From the NCBI RefSeq assembly GCF_002813455.1, contig NZ_PHHE01000001.1, positions 5,514,001-5,578,000 of the forward strand: a stretch of 64,000 nt of DNA, read 5' to 3'. Source of the stretch: Pseudomonas baetica (GTDB taxonomy: Bacteria; Pseudomonadota; Gammaproteobacteria; Pseudomonadales; Pseudomonadaceae). Position numbers and translations under genes: made by a program. The number at the start of each line of letters is the position of its first letter. Within the stretch, counting starts at the first letter, position 1. Shown here piece after piece: positions 29,001 through 37,362 of the stretch. Below the pieces are notes generated by a model. The model was not told where the DNA came from, searched no databases, and saw nothing but the letters and a program-made list of their open reading frames with translations.

Positions 29001-30125
29001 GTGCTCGTCAGCCAGTAATTTGCGCCCGTCCGATTCGAAGGCTGCCGCACCGAACAGACGATCTTTAGCCTCTTTGGCCATGTTCATTCTGTCAGGGCAC
29101 GGTAGTGTCAGTGCGAGCACCGCCTGCGTCAGGCGTTCGTTGTGACTGTCCAGCGCGGTGATCGCCACCTGCATATCATTCTGGTCGTAATCGAATGTGG
29201 GGCGTGATTGAACGATACCTTTGCAGATCGCCCACTCCAGTGCCGGTATCAAGCGCAGTCGAGCAATGTCTTGCAGTTGTTCGGGTGATGCATCGGTACT
29301 GCGTTTGAGCGGCAGATCGACCAATTGCTGAAAGGACAGCGGTTGCGATCGATCCTCGTCGGGCTCATCCGCCAAGAGCACGCCGTGCATGAAGTTCACC
29401 CACACGAGCGAACTTTTGTAGGGCAGCTCGGCCGGTATGTCGCGCACGGCGAAGTCTTTGGAAAGGCGGGTTTCGTAGACTCGGGCGAGCAGGATTGCTT
29501 CTTTGCGGTTGGCAACCCTTTGGGTGTCCAGCAGGTGTTGTTCAAAATCGGCGCGTAGCGTCTGGTAGCTTTTGCCCCAGTGGGCCGGGTCGTCCCAGCG
29601 GAATCCGGCGACTTCCTGTGGCTCATCCGCCGAGGGGGCGTGCAAATAAAGGCAGATCGCTTTGCATGCCAGTTGATGGCGTACCGATGCCGGTGCTTTC
29701 TCGCCGACGCGCGCGCCGTACCACTTGAGGGTTTTCAGCAGGCGCTCTGTCAGGTCCTCGGTACTGGCCGCACTCAGTACCTTCTGCAGGAATACGGAAG
29801 GCGTCGCACGCAGTTCATCCGCCGAGGCAGAGGCGAGCACCGAAGCGCCGAGATGGCCGATCAATGAAGGTTTGCCAGCCAGAAAGGTACGTACGGTTTC
29901 GATGATTTGCCAATGGATGCGTTTGCGCTTGAGGTCGTCGACAGTGAGGTTTTGCACAAGATCGGGCGTTTTGCGTTGCAATGCTTTGAATCGCCTTCGA
30001 TCCTGAGCGTTAGGAGGCTGGACGAATTCTTCGATGTTCGGGCTGTCGTCAAGTCCGAGCGCCTGGGTGGCGCGAAACTCGGCGATGACCGGTGTGTCGG
30101 ATAACGTTATAGGTGTATCGGTCAT
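26004..30125 (-). CDS. Giant toxin-like protein with C-terminal deaminase-type motif
   Basis: A 1373-residue protein without signal peptide. Most of it matches nothing I can name with certainty, but the style (large, helical, a hydrophobic stretch near 700-740 with IGLGLEVVGFVLPIGKFL) is that of the dermonecrotic-toxin-like proteins of pseudomonads. The last 60 residues carry SLDSEAKLISVL (Asp1318, Glu1320) and TLSPCNSCAVVLKEF (Cys1349, Cys1352), the two zinc and catalytic motifs of the deaminase fold in bacterial polymorphic toxins (BURPS668_1122 or XOO_2897-like). Deamination of a nucleic acid or nucleotide is inferred. AAGGAG precedes ATG 30125. No immunity gene follows: the stop lies one base from that of the convergent ABC gene. 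Confidence 0.72.
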   Translation of the reverse strand: MTDTPITLSDTPVIAEFRATQALGLDDSPNIEEFVQPPNAQDRRRFKALQRKTPDLVQNLTVDDLKRKRIHWQIIETVRTFLAGKPSLIGHLGASVLASASADELRATPSVFLQKVLSAASTEDLTERLLKTLKWYGARVGEKAPASVRHQLACKAICLYLHAPSADEPQEVAGFRWDDPAHWGKSYQTLRADFEQHLLDTQRVANRKEAILLARVYETRLSKDFAVRDIPAELPYKSSLVWVNFMHGVLLADEPDEDRSQPLSFQQLVDLPLKRSTDASPEQLQDIARLRLIPALEWAICKGIVQSRPTFDYDQNDMQVAITALDSHNERLTQAVLALTLPCPDRMNMAKEAKDRLFGAAAFESDGRKLLADEHDSNRFMDSPSFKVPGHAFLDVYADGQFDSGKKWFVTAADGKTRTDHWISVDHQRGVQSQRKDLSGVYRQQFFYGRQNTLPEINNQFESDFKKHLSSIRNAYKTLISSLLNSLPLADRQALEQGKVRVLSLLSKKSKDKEQVRARKGFVLQVIQGEKITYYELIPSAGFIRCRPTLRVTHTSYGVVEDIAFHTPVPGQSTALDLSMSLRLDWSAHLDGKPPVEGAYCVAILSSLGEVPDAAPAQPEVTPPLPRLDTVADYIASNFLYVDEKALHARARGITTFDTLRDRPEPIVLLKELAMERVKQTVPFWSNIEDIASGDTFRIIRGSIGLGLEVVGFVLPIGKFLSGCVRLIRVATGASHLALKASLPAFSKLASNLLISSLKNLNPLGGVRPLLKMLGNGAWKGLKITSQLGIRPFRKLAHTDSYRLNHNLPQAVDPGRWRPLTPGDQLATINGIDDVLVRNTSTVDLQRFHLVDPVTSLPYGPRLSRHGKNFVQGRSTFKTQPLDQSRVVTEVPEHARIHDLLEVDGSTTMLIDGTPYRLDGNQLRRADMINDQARFKALPCRVRRAPDAVCKTVYVTRDPAPLPENPIDETKGWAPWFGDIIYSPAIRKQPLWTSAIKRYKSLDASLQLQQGIFARIKVNLPYEQGGKFDTLEVGAILVTAKDNSKHYVFTRLSDGDFYINERLAVAIPDSFTLNRAVSSDLVEELKTVYTGSLNANNIARIHGVEQIEHALKTMDEIAIPIGDHITPPDTLKLLKVDTSPAEAVMFDHSTRMIVSKLETGAASWSRSKDAPEALRKKTAEIFDTLFSEKVVNVTANSDLKINQSMLKLQRLLPRKFQTENPRNIACADIVTSTGKREVYVSVSGGQGLTGKLPLFEPLGRSDSINVNDITYFNVDAGQTFARTSLNVSPDGKLLAIPHTIKDVNAYTAKLTSRPTSLDSEAKLISVLRQKYPDNKMIKSIDVATTLSPCNSCAVVLKEFAYDGAVDGLKVLWG

Positions 30126-30341
30126 ATCGCACTCCTTCGTAAGAGTCCCCAAATGGGTTCGGGGAGTCGGAATGCTCAGTAAATCGGTGTTGAAACCACC
30201 GCTGGCGGTATATATGTATGCCCCCGGCCTGTGCTGTATTGAGGCGAATCTGCGGCTTGCTCTAATCGGGATCGCCTCCTAGTCTTGGGGGGATGGTCTG
30301 ATAGGGAAGAATGATCAGGCAGTGACCATGCAAGGAACCCC

Positions 30342-32801
30342 ATGAAGCAAAAGCGGACTCTCGGAACGCCACGGCTGTTGGGCATCGTCTGGCCATTCAT
30401 TGCCGTTGTGTTGTTTCAGGCGTTATTGGGGGGTGTGAGTCTCTACGTCCTGTCGGCCGTTCGCGGTTATGTCGCGGGTGAGAGTCTGTGGTCCAAGGGC
30501 CAGAAAGACGCCATCTATTATCTGAACCTGTACGCCGACAGCCGTGACGAGGCGATTTTCCTCAAGTACCAGAATGCGATTGCCGTGCCTCAGGGCGGGC
30601 ATCAGCTGCGGGTGGCTCTGGATCGCCAGCCGCCGGACCTGCAGTCAGCGCGCGAGGGCATTCTCAAGGGCGGCAATCACCCGGACGATGTCTCCAGCGT
30701 GATCTGGCTTTACCTCAATTTCCGTCATTTCAGTTACCTCGAAACCGCCATCGACCGCTGGACGGTGGGCGACGCTTACCTCGTGGAGCTCGACAGCTTG
30801 GCGCGCGAAATGCACCAGCATATCGTCGCGAACGCGGCCAGTGATGCCGATATCCACCGCTGGAAAGCGCAGATTTTCGCGATCAACGACGGTGTGACTC
30901 CGGCGGCGAAAGCGTTCAGTGATGCTTTGGGCGAAGGTTCGCGGATGATCCTGCGCCTGCTGCTGGTGACCAATCTGGCCACCGCGCTGGGGCTGATCGT
31001 GCTGGCGCTGTTGCGCACCCACAAACTGCTCAAGCAACGGCATGCGTTCGCCGAGGCGCTGCAGTTGGAGAAGGATCGGGCGCATATCACTCTGCAATCG
31101 ATTGGCGACGGGGTCATCACCACCGATGTGAGCGGTGCCATCGACTATATGAACCCTGCCGCCGAAGCCTTGACCCACTGGAAAGCCGAGCAGGCGGCCG
31201 GGCTGCCGCTGGCGGCCTTGTTTAACCTGCTCGACGACAACGCTCAGGCCGAAGGGCTGACGTTGATCGAGCACATTCTCAGCGGTCAGCTCAGTGGTGG
31301 CAGCGAACATTCCAGACTGATCCAGCGCCTGGATGGCAGTACGGTTTCGGTGACGCTGGTCGGCGCGCCGATCCGTAACGCCGGCAAGGTCAGTGGCACC
31401 GTGCTGGTGTTGCACGACATGACGCAGGAGCGCCAGTACATCGCCAATCTGTCCTGGCAGGCGACCCACGATGCGCTGACCGGGTTGGCCAACCGGCGTG
31501 AATTCGAGTATCGCCTTGAGCAGGCGCTGCACAACCTCACGCGCCAGGCCGGGCGCCATGCGCTGATGTTTCTCGATCTCGATCAATTCAAATTGGTCAA
31601 CGATACTTGTGGCCATGCCGCTGGGGACGAGCTGTTGCGGCACATCTGCACGCTGCTGCAGTCCGGCTTGCGCGAGGGCGACACCCTCGCTCGCCTGGGC
31701 GGTGACGAGTTCGGCATTTTGTTGGAGAACTGCGCGCCGGACGCGGCCGAGAAGATTGCCGAGAGCCTGCGTCAGACTATTCAAAACCTGCACTTTGTCT
31801 GGAAGGGGCGGCCCTTCCAGACCACCGTGAGTATCGGTCTGGTGCATATCGCGCAAACCCCGACCACCCTCGAAGCCTCGCTGCGCGCTGCCGACATGGC
31901 TTGCTACATGGCCAAGGAAAAGGGCCGTAATCGGGTGCAGGTCTACCATGCCGACGATTCCGAGTTGTCCCTGCGCTTCGGCGAAATGGCCTGGGTGCAA
32001 CGCTTGCACATGGCGCTGGAGGAGGACCGTTTTTGCCTGTACGCCCAGGAAATTGCGCCGCTCAAACCCGATGACAAAACGGGTGGGCACATTGAAATTC
32101 TGCTGCGCCTGCACGATGAAGCCGGCCGGATGATTTTGCCTGACAGCTTTATCCCGGCCGCCGAGCGCTATGGTTTGATGAGTCAGTTGGATCGCTGGGT
32201 AGTGCAGAACGTATTTAAGGTTATTGCCCAATGTATTAACAAAGAACATCAAACACCCTTGGCGATGTGTGCGATTAATCTTTCAGGCATTACTATCGGA
32301 GATGACGCTTTCTTACACTTCCTACAAGAACAGTTTGTTAACTATGCGATACCGCCTGAAATGATTTGTTTTGAAATTACAGAAACCAGTGCAATTTCAA
32401 ATTTAGGCAGCGCTATTAGATTTATCAATGAACTCAAAGGCTTGGGTTGCTACTTTTCGTTAGATGACTTTTGTGCCGGAATGTCTTCATTCGCTTATCT
32501 GAAACATTTACCTGTAGACTTCCTGAAGATCGACGGGAGTTTCGTAAAGGATATGCTGGACGACCCGATTAACCGCGCAATGGTCGAAGTGATCAATCAC
32601 ATCGGGCATGTCATGGGTAAGCAAACAATTGCCGAGTTTGTTGAAACACCGCAGATCGAGCAGGCATTGCTTGAAATCGGCGTGGATTATGCTCAGGGTT
32701 ATGTCATAGAACGCCCGCAGTTGTTTACCTGTGCCAGTTTGCAAAGTCGGCCCGCCAGACCGCAACCGCTGTTATTCAAAGCGCCTGGCACGTTCCGTTG
32801 A
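30342..32801 (+). CDS. Membrane c-di-GMP protein with sensor, PAS, GGDEF and EAL domains
   Basis: An 819-residue protein with an N-terminal helix, a periplasmic helical sensor, a second helix near 205-225, a PAS domain (about 245-370), GGDEF (near 380-535) and EAL (about 555-800). The GGDEF motif is intact (RLGGDEFGIL), with an RxxD inhibitory site five residues before it. In the EAL domain the first motif reads EILLR, and DDFG is DDFC. The metal and catalytic residues appear kept: NLS, EITET, LDDF, LKID, AEFVE and QGY. Both synthesis and breakdown of c-di-GMP are possible. Codons from about 32205 to 32560 are unusually AT-rich. ATG 30342 lies after AAGGAACC. Confidence 0.92.
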   Translation: MKQKRTLGTPRLLGIVWPFIAVVLFQALLGGVSLYVLSAVRGYVAGESLWSKGQKDAIYYLNLYADSRDEAIFLKYQNAIAVPQGGHQLRVALDRQPPDLQSAREGILKGGNHPDDVSSVIWLYLNFRHFSYLETAIDRWTVGDAYLVELDSLAREMHQHIVANAASDADIHRWKAQIFAINDGVTPAAKAFSDALGEGSRMILRLLLVTNLATALGLIVLALLRTHKLLKQRHAFAEALQLEKDRAHITLQSIGDGVITTDVSGAIDYMNPAAEALTHWKAEQAAGLPLAALFNLLDDNAQAEGLTLIEHILSGQLSGGSEHSRLIQRLDGSTVSVTLVGAPIRNAGKVSGTVLVLHDMTQERQYIANLSWQATHDALTGLANRREFEYRLEQALHNLTRQAGRHALMFLDLDQFKLVNDTCGHAAGDELLRHICTLLQSGLREGDTLARLGGDEFGILLENCAPDAAEKIAESLRQTIQNLHFVWKGRPFQTTVSIGLVHIAQTPTTLEASLRAADMACYMAKEKGRNRVQVYHADDSELSLRFGEMAWVQRLHMALEEDRFCLYAQEIAPLKPDDKTGGHIEILLRLHDEAGRMILPDSFIPAAERYGLMSQLDRWVVQNVFKVIAQCINKEHQTPLAMCAINLSGITIGDDAFLHFLQEQFVNYAIPPEMICFEITETSAISNLGSAIRFINELKGLGCYFSLDDFCAGMSSFAYLKHLPVDFLKIDGSFVKDMLDDPINRAMVEVINHIGHVMGKQTIAEFVETPQIEQALLEIGVDYAQGYVIERPQLFTCASLQSRPARPQPLLFKAPGTFR

Positions 32802-32847
32802 AGTCTCTTGCCGATCCTTACAATCACAAATCAAAAGGAGCCGAACA

Positions 32848-33642
32848 GTGATCGACACATTCAACCGAACCGGACCCCTCATGGAAGCTGCAAGTTATCC
32901 TGGCTGGGCACAACAGCTGCTTCAGGATTGCAGCGCGAGCAAGCGCCGGGTTGTCGAACATGAACTTTACTTGCGCATGCGTGATAACAAGCTCAGCGCC
33001 AAGACCATGCGTCAGTACCTGATCGGGGGCTGGCCGGTGGTCGAGCAGTTTGCGTTGTATATGGCGCAGAACCTGACCAAAACCAAATTCGCCCGCCACC
33101 CCGGTGAAGACATGGCGCGGCGCTGGCTGATGCGCAACATTCGCGTTGAACTCAATCACGCCGATTACTGGGTGCATTGGAGTCGCGCGCACGGTGTAAG
33201 TCTGGAAGATCTCCAGGCCCAGCAAGTGCCGCCGGAGTTGCACGCCTTGAGTCATTGGTGCTGGCATACCAGTTCTGCGGATTCGCTGATCGTGGCGATT
33301 GCGGCAACCAACTATGCGATCGAGGGCGCGACCGGGGAATGGTCGGCGCTTGTCTGTTCCACGGGCGTGTATGCCGCAGCGTTCCCCGAAGAAGATCGCA
33401 AGCGGGCGATGAAGTGGCTGAAGATGCATGCGCAATACGACGATGCGCATCCGTGGGAAGCGCTGGAGATTATCTGCACCCTGGCCGGCATGAACCCGAG
33501 CAAGGCCCTACAGGCCGAACTGCGTCAGGCAATCTGCAAGAGCTACGACTACATGTATCTGTTCCTGGAGCGCTGCATGCAGCTTGAGACGTCCGAGCGC
33601 TTGTTGGTCAATCGTGAGCGCAGAGTCGTAGTCGAAAGCTGA
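32848..33642 (+). CDS. TenA/heme-oxygenase-fold protein
   Basis: A 264-residue all-helical protein of the TenA/PqqC-like superfamily, often labelled TenA family regulator or iron-containing redox enzyme in pseudomonads. Visible features include the segment GGWPVVEQFALYMAQNL in the first helical pair, RVELNHADYWVHWSRAHG and PWEALEIICTLAG, with several His, Glu and Asp that could bind a metal. The reaction is unknown. GTG 32848 was chosen because AGGAG lies eight bases upstream; ATG 32881 is the alternative. It follows the c-di-GMP gene after 46 bases. Confidence 0.8.
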   Translation: MIDTFNRTGPLMEAASYPGWAQQLLQDCSASKRRVVEHELYLRMRDNKLSAKTMRQYLIGGWPVVEQFALYMAQNLTKTKFARHPGEDMARRWLMRNIRVELNHADYWVHWSRAHGVSLEDLQAQQVPPELHALSHWCWHTSSADSLIVAIAATNYAIEGATGEWSALVCSTGVYAAAFPEEDRKRAMKWLKMHAQYDDAHPWEALEIICTLAGMNPSKALQAELRQAICKSYDYMYLFLERCMQLETSERLLVNRERRVVVES

Positions 33643-33666
33643 TCTTTCGGCTAGTCGTAAACCAAA

Positions 33667-33755
33667 GTGGGAGCGAGCCTGCTCGCGAGAGGGTGTGTCA
33701 GTCAGTCGTTGATCGACTGACACACCGCTTTCGCGAGCAGGCTCGCTCCCACACG
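33667..33755. repeat. REP doublet with palindromic spacer
   Basis: GTGGGAGCGAGCCTGCTCGC at the left and its inverse at the right flank a spacer that is itself a perfect 12-base inverted repeat (GGTGTGTCAGTC and GACTGACACACC). The whole block can fold into one nearly continuous hairpin. It lies between convergent genes. Confidence 0.92.
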
Positions 33756-33778
33756 GTTTTGTAGAAGGCGGGAAGGGA

Positions 33779-34705
33779 TCAGCCGGCCATCGCCAACCGG
33801 TTCCGCCCCTCACGCTTGGCCACGTACAACGCGCTGTCGGCGCGACGCAACAGGCTTTCTGCCGATTCCCCAGGAAGCAGGGTCGAGCACCCCAGGCTGA
33901 CCGTCAGCTCGATCAACTGGCCATCGGCATAATATTCCGCCGCCTGCGCCGCATAGCGCAGCCGCTCGCCAACCATTGCCGCGGCTTCACGGCTGGTATT
34001 GGACAGCAGAATCAGAAACTCTTCGCCGCCATAGCGAAAGACCATATCGACGTTGCGCAATTGCCCCTTGATCGACGCTGCCACGGCTTTGAGCACATCA
34101 TCGCCGGCACTGTGACCGTGACTGTCGTTGACCCGTTTGAAGTGGTCGATATCGAGCATCAGCACCGACAACGGTTGCAGATGCCGGCGTGACATCTCAA
34201 TTTCGCGTTGCAGTGTCTGCTCCATCGCGATTCGATTGCCGGCACCGGTCAACGGGTCGCGCAGCGCGCTTTGTGTTGCGGCGCGATAGAGCAGGGCGTT
34301 GCGCATCGGGTACAGCAACGATGACAGCAGGGATTCGAGGTTGCCCTGATCCTGCTCGCTAAAACGCAGATTGCGGCGAAACACCAGTTCGCCCATGTGT
34401 TCGCCTTCATGGCTGAGGGTGTAGCTGACCGAATGGTGACCGCGAGCGCCGAACTCCAGGCGCAGATCGCTGCCCTGATGCAGATAGCTCAAGGCATCCA
34501 GCGGCACAAGACGCTGAACTTCGCGGAAAAACAGACCGAGGATTCGTTGCGGCTCAAGACTGGTTTGCAGTTGCAGGCTCAGTTGCTGGCGTAATTGCGC
34601 CAGACTGGTCGGGCGTTCCAGGAGCGGAGGCAACTGACCAAAGCCCAGGCGTTGCAATTTGGCACTGTCAAAGTCAATTGCATTGGTCTGGGAAGGTGAT
34701 TTCAT
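33779..34705 (-). CDS. Diguanylate cyclase with GAF-like N-terminal domain
   Basis: A 308-residue soluble protein. Residues about 30-140 look like a GAF sensor domain; residues 145-305 form a GGDEF domain with DPLTGAGNR, MLDIDHFKRVNDSHGH and the active motif YGGEEF. An RxxD site (RNVD) five residues before the motif should allow product inhibition. It would make c-di-GMP from two GTP. No membrane segment is visible, so the signal is cytoplasmic. Confidence 0.92.
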   Translation of the reverse strand: MKSPSQTNAIDFDSAKLQRLGFGQLPPLLERPTSLAQLRQQLSLQLQTSLEPQRILGLFFREVQRLVPLDALSYLHQGSDLRLEFGARGHHSVSYTLSHEGEHMGELVFRRNLRFSEQDQGNLESLLSSLLYPMRNALLYRAATQSALRDPLTGAGNRIAMEQTLQREIEMSRRHLQPLSVLMLDIDHFKRVNDSHGHSAGDDVLKAVAASIKGQLRNVDMVFRYGGEEFLILLSNTSREAAAMVGERLRYAAQAAEYYADGQLIELTVSLGCSTLLPGESAESLLRRADSALYVAKREGRNRLAMAG

Positions 34706-35066
34706 ATGGCGTGAGCCCCTAAGCAGTAAGTCTGTCTTACAGGCTGGGTGAGAGCGGCTATGGGCTGCGCGTCATACTGATCCATCAGTCCCGTAGGACG
34801 TTTGGCGTAAGTTTAGTCTGCCTGATGACGATTAGTCAGCTATCGAATCAGGCCTGGCCCCATTGCCTTCACACGGCATGCTTTGAGGAAATTTAGAGCG
34901 AAAGTCGTGCCATTCGGTTCGTTTTTATTTAAAGCCATAAAAATCAACGGCTTGGAAATAAGGCGCGGGGAGGGGTGTTGGATATTTGACTCGATTGTGA
35001 CGGTCATGAGCGGCAAATGCATGCCGCGACGGGAATCCGTCACGGCAACAAATGCGACGTATGGCA
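34706..35066. other. Intergenic region upstream of diguanylate cyclase
   Basis: About 360 bases with no supported gene. The part next to 34706 should hold the cyclase promoter. Near 35020-35055 an imperfect 11-base-pair hairpin (TGCCGTGACGG and CCGTCGCGGCA on the minus strand) lies after the yciK stop but has no T-run, so it is not a clear terminator. Confidence 0.4.
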
Positions 35067-35807
35067 CTACTGGGCGTTGAACGCCTGGCCGTTGATGCCC
35101 GTGCTGTCCGGGCCCATCAGGTACAGGTAGACCGGCATGATCTCTTCCGGGGTCGGATTGTTCAGCGGGTTTTCCCCCGGATAAGCCTGCGCGCGCATGC
35201 TGGTGCGTGTACCGCCGGGGTTGATGCTGTTGGAACGCACAGGCGCGACGCCGTCGACTTCGTCGGCCAACGTTTGCATCAGGCCCTCGGTGGCAAACTT
35301 CGACACGCCGTAAGCGCCCCAGTAAGCGCGCCCTTTGCGTCCGACGCTGCTGGAGGTGAACACCACCGAAGCATCCTGAGACAGCTTGAGCAGCGGCAAC
35401 AACGTGCTGGTCAGCATGAACATGGCGTTGACGTTAACCTGCATGACGCGCATGAAGTTTTCGCCGGACAACTGCTCGATCGGCGTGCGCGGGCCAATGA
35501 TCGAGGCGTTGTGCAGCAAACCGTCGAGGTGGCCGAATTCGCTCTCGATCATCGCCGCCAGTTCATCGTACTGATGGGGCAGGGCGGTTTCGAGGTTGAA
35601 CGGGATCACTGCCGGTTGCGGGTGGCCCGCGGCTTCGATCTCGTCATAGACCTGCGTCAGATTGGCTTCGGTCTTGCCCAGCAGCAACACGGTTGCGCCA
35701 TGCGCGGCGTAGGTTTTTGCAGCGGCCGCACCGATGCCACGACCGGCACCGGTGACCAGAATGACCCGATCCTTGAGCAATTCGGGACGAGCGGAGTAAT
35801 CAAACAT
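35067..35807 (-). CDS. yciK: YciK family SDR oxidoreductase
   Basis: A 246-residue short-chain dehydrogenase. TGAGRGIGAAAA is the cofactor motif, HNAS replaces the more common NNAG, and YGVSK gives the catalytic Tyr and Lys. The substrate is unknown. It follows mupP and ubiG on the same strand, an arrangement conserved in pseudomonads. ATG 35807 has GAGG five bases before it; the open codons upstream were not used. Confidence 0.9.
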   Translation of the reverse strand: MFDYSARPELLKDRVILVTGAGRGIGAAAAKTYAAHGATVLLLGKTEANLTQVYDEIEAAGHPQPAVIPFNLETALPHQYDELAAMIESEFGHLDGLLHNASIIGPRTPIEQLSGENFMRVMQVNVNAMFMLTSTLLPLLKLSQDASVVFTSSSVGRKGRAYWGAYGVSKFATEGLMQTLADEVDGVAPVRSNSINPGGTRTSMRAQAYPGENPLNNPTPEEIMPVYLYLMGPDSTGINGQAFNAQ

Positions 35808-35833
35808 AAAAACCTCACAATCCATTAATAGCT

Positions 35834-35922
35834 AAAAGATCGTCCGAACGCGGCCCGAACCTTCGGTAGCGCCTACAGAAAATCACAATCAGTGTAGGAG
35901 CTGCCATAGGCTGCGATCTTTT
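35834..35922. repeat. Degenerate REP-like inverted repeat (AAAAGATCG type)
   Basis: AAAAGATCG at the left and CGATCTTTT at the right, with TGTAGGAGCTGCCATAGGCT inside the right arm, enclose about 70 bases. It resembles the second REP type seen after the bolA-like gene and separates mupP from yciK. Confidence 0.65.
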
Positions 35923-35930
35923 GACTTTGA

Positions 35931-36602
35931 TCAGCAACTGCAGAGCGCGCTGTCCAAAACCTTGCGCAACTCCAGCGGATGATCCACCACTACGTCCGCT
36001 CCCCAATGCCGCGGGTTGTCGTCCGGGTGAATGTAGCCGTAGGTCACTGCGGCCGTTTTGGTCCCGGCATCACGCCCCGACTCGATGTCACGCAGATCAT
36101 CGCCCACAAACAGAACCGTCGACGGATCCAGATCAAGCATTTTGCACGCGAGGATCAAGGGTTCCGGATCCGGCTTGCTGTTCTTTACATGATCCGGGCA
36201 GATCAACAGTGCCGAGCGCTCGGCCAGCCCCAGCTGTTGCATGATCGGCTCGGCGAAGCGCAACGGTTTGTTGGTCACCACGCCCCAGATCAGGTTGGCC
36301 TTTTCAATGTCGGCCAGCAGTTCGCCCATGCCGTCGAACAGCTTGCTGTGCACCGCGCAGCCGACGAGGTAGCGTTCGAGGAACTCCAGGCGCAACTCCT
36401 CGAAGCCCGGCGACTCCGGGTCCATCGAAAACGTCACCGCGACCATCGCTTTGGCGCCGCCGGAAATCTCGTCGCGGATGTGCTTGTCGTTCATCGCAGG
36501 CAAACCACGATCCGCGCGCATCGCCTGGCAGATGGCGATGAAGTCCGGCGCGGTGTCGAGCAGGGTGCCGTCCATGTCGAAAAGAACTGCTCTGATAGCC
36601 AT
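35931..36602 (-). CDS. mupP: N-acetylmuramic acid 6-phosphate phosphatase MupP
   Basis: A 223-residue HAD phosphatase with motif [10 protein letters not shown], the Thr/Ser motif VVTNKP, the Lys motif SKPDP and motif IV VGDDLRD. In pseudomonads the protein in this place, between ubiG and yciK, is MupP of the cell-wall recycling route that bypasses MurA and gives intrinsic fosfomycin tolerance. The assignment rests on this gene order as well as on the family; phosphoglycolate phosphatase is the alternative name for the group. It starts four bases after the ubiG stop. Confidence 0.88.
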   Translation of the reverse strand: MAIRAVLFDMDGTLLDTAPDFIAICQAMRADRGLPAMNDKHIRDEISGGAKAMVAVTFSMDPESPGFEELRLEFLERYLVGCAVHSKLFDGMGELLADIEKANLIWGVVTNKPLRFAEPIMQQLGLAERSALLICPDHVKNSKPDPEPLILACKMLDLDPSTVLFVGDDLRDIESGRDAGTKTAAVTYGYIHPDDNPRHWGADVVVDHPLELRKVLDSALCSC

Positions 36603-36606
36603 CGGC

Positions 36607-37305
36607 TTACTCCTCGCGCAGGGTCTGGATCATGTAGTTGACGTTAACGTCACTGGCCAGTTTGTAGTGCTTGGTCAGCGGGTTGTAGGTCAGGCCAATG
36701 ATGTCCTTGACGGTCAGGCCGGCCATGCGGCTCCAGGCACCCAACTCGGACGGGCGGATGAATTTCTTGAAGTCATGTGTGCCGCGCGGCAGCAGCTTCA
36801 TGATGTATTCAGCGCCGATGATGGCGAACAGGTAGGCCTTCGGGTTGCGGTTGATGGTCGAGAAGAACACCTGGCCGCCCGGCTTGACCATGCGGAAGCA
36901 GGCGCGGATGACCGACGATGGATCTGGCACGTGCTCGAGCATTTCCAGGCAGGTCACCACATCGAACTGCTCGGGCATTTCTTCGGCCAGCTCTTCGGCG
37001 GTGATCTGGCGGTACTCGACGCTGACGCCGGATTCCAGTTGATGCAGTTGCGCGACCGCCAGGGGCGCTTCGCCCATGTCGATGCCCATCACTGTGGCGC
37101 CGCGCTGGGCCATGGCTTCGCTGAGGATGCCGCCACCGCAACCGACGTCGAGGACTTTCTTGCCAGCCAGATTGACGCGTTCGTCAATCCAGTTGACCCG
37201 CAGCGGGTTGATGTCGTGCAGCGGTTTGAATTCGCTTTCGCGGTCCCACCAGCGATGGGCCAGGGCTTCGAATTTGGCGATTTCGGCGTGGTCGACGTTG
37301 CTCAT
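36607..37305 (-). CDS. ubiG: Ubiquinone biosynthesis O-methyltransferase UbiG
   Basis: A 232-residue SAM-dependent methyltransferase that performs both O-methylations in ubiquinone synthesis. The SAM motif [13 protein letters not shown] is near residues 50-60, with the family segments [19 protein letters not shown] at the start and [21 protein letters not shown] 37305 was preferred over an in-frame TTG two codons upstream, and GAGGAATT precedes it. Confidence 0.95.
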   Translation of the reverse strand: MSNVDHAEIAKFEALAHRWWDRESEFKPLHDINPLRVNWIDERVNLAGKKVLDVGCGGGILSEAMAQRGATVMGIDMGEAPLAVAQLHQLESGVSVEYRQITAEELAEEMPEQFDVVTCLEMLEHVPDPSSVIRACFRMVKPGGQVFFSTINRNPKAYLFAIIGAEYIMKLLPRGTHDFKKFIRPSELGAWSRMAGLTVKDIIGLTYNPLTKHYKLASDVNVNYMIQTLREE

Positions 37306-37362
37306 GTTCAATTCCTCGAAAAACTTGAAAAAGGTTGTAGCCCCGGAGTGTGGCCCGGGTGT

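Noticed and set aside
30645..32252. Long minus-strand frame opposite the GGDEF-EAL gene
   Set aside because: It ends where the AT-rich patch of the real gene begins and carries no recognisable domain; it is an antisense artefact.
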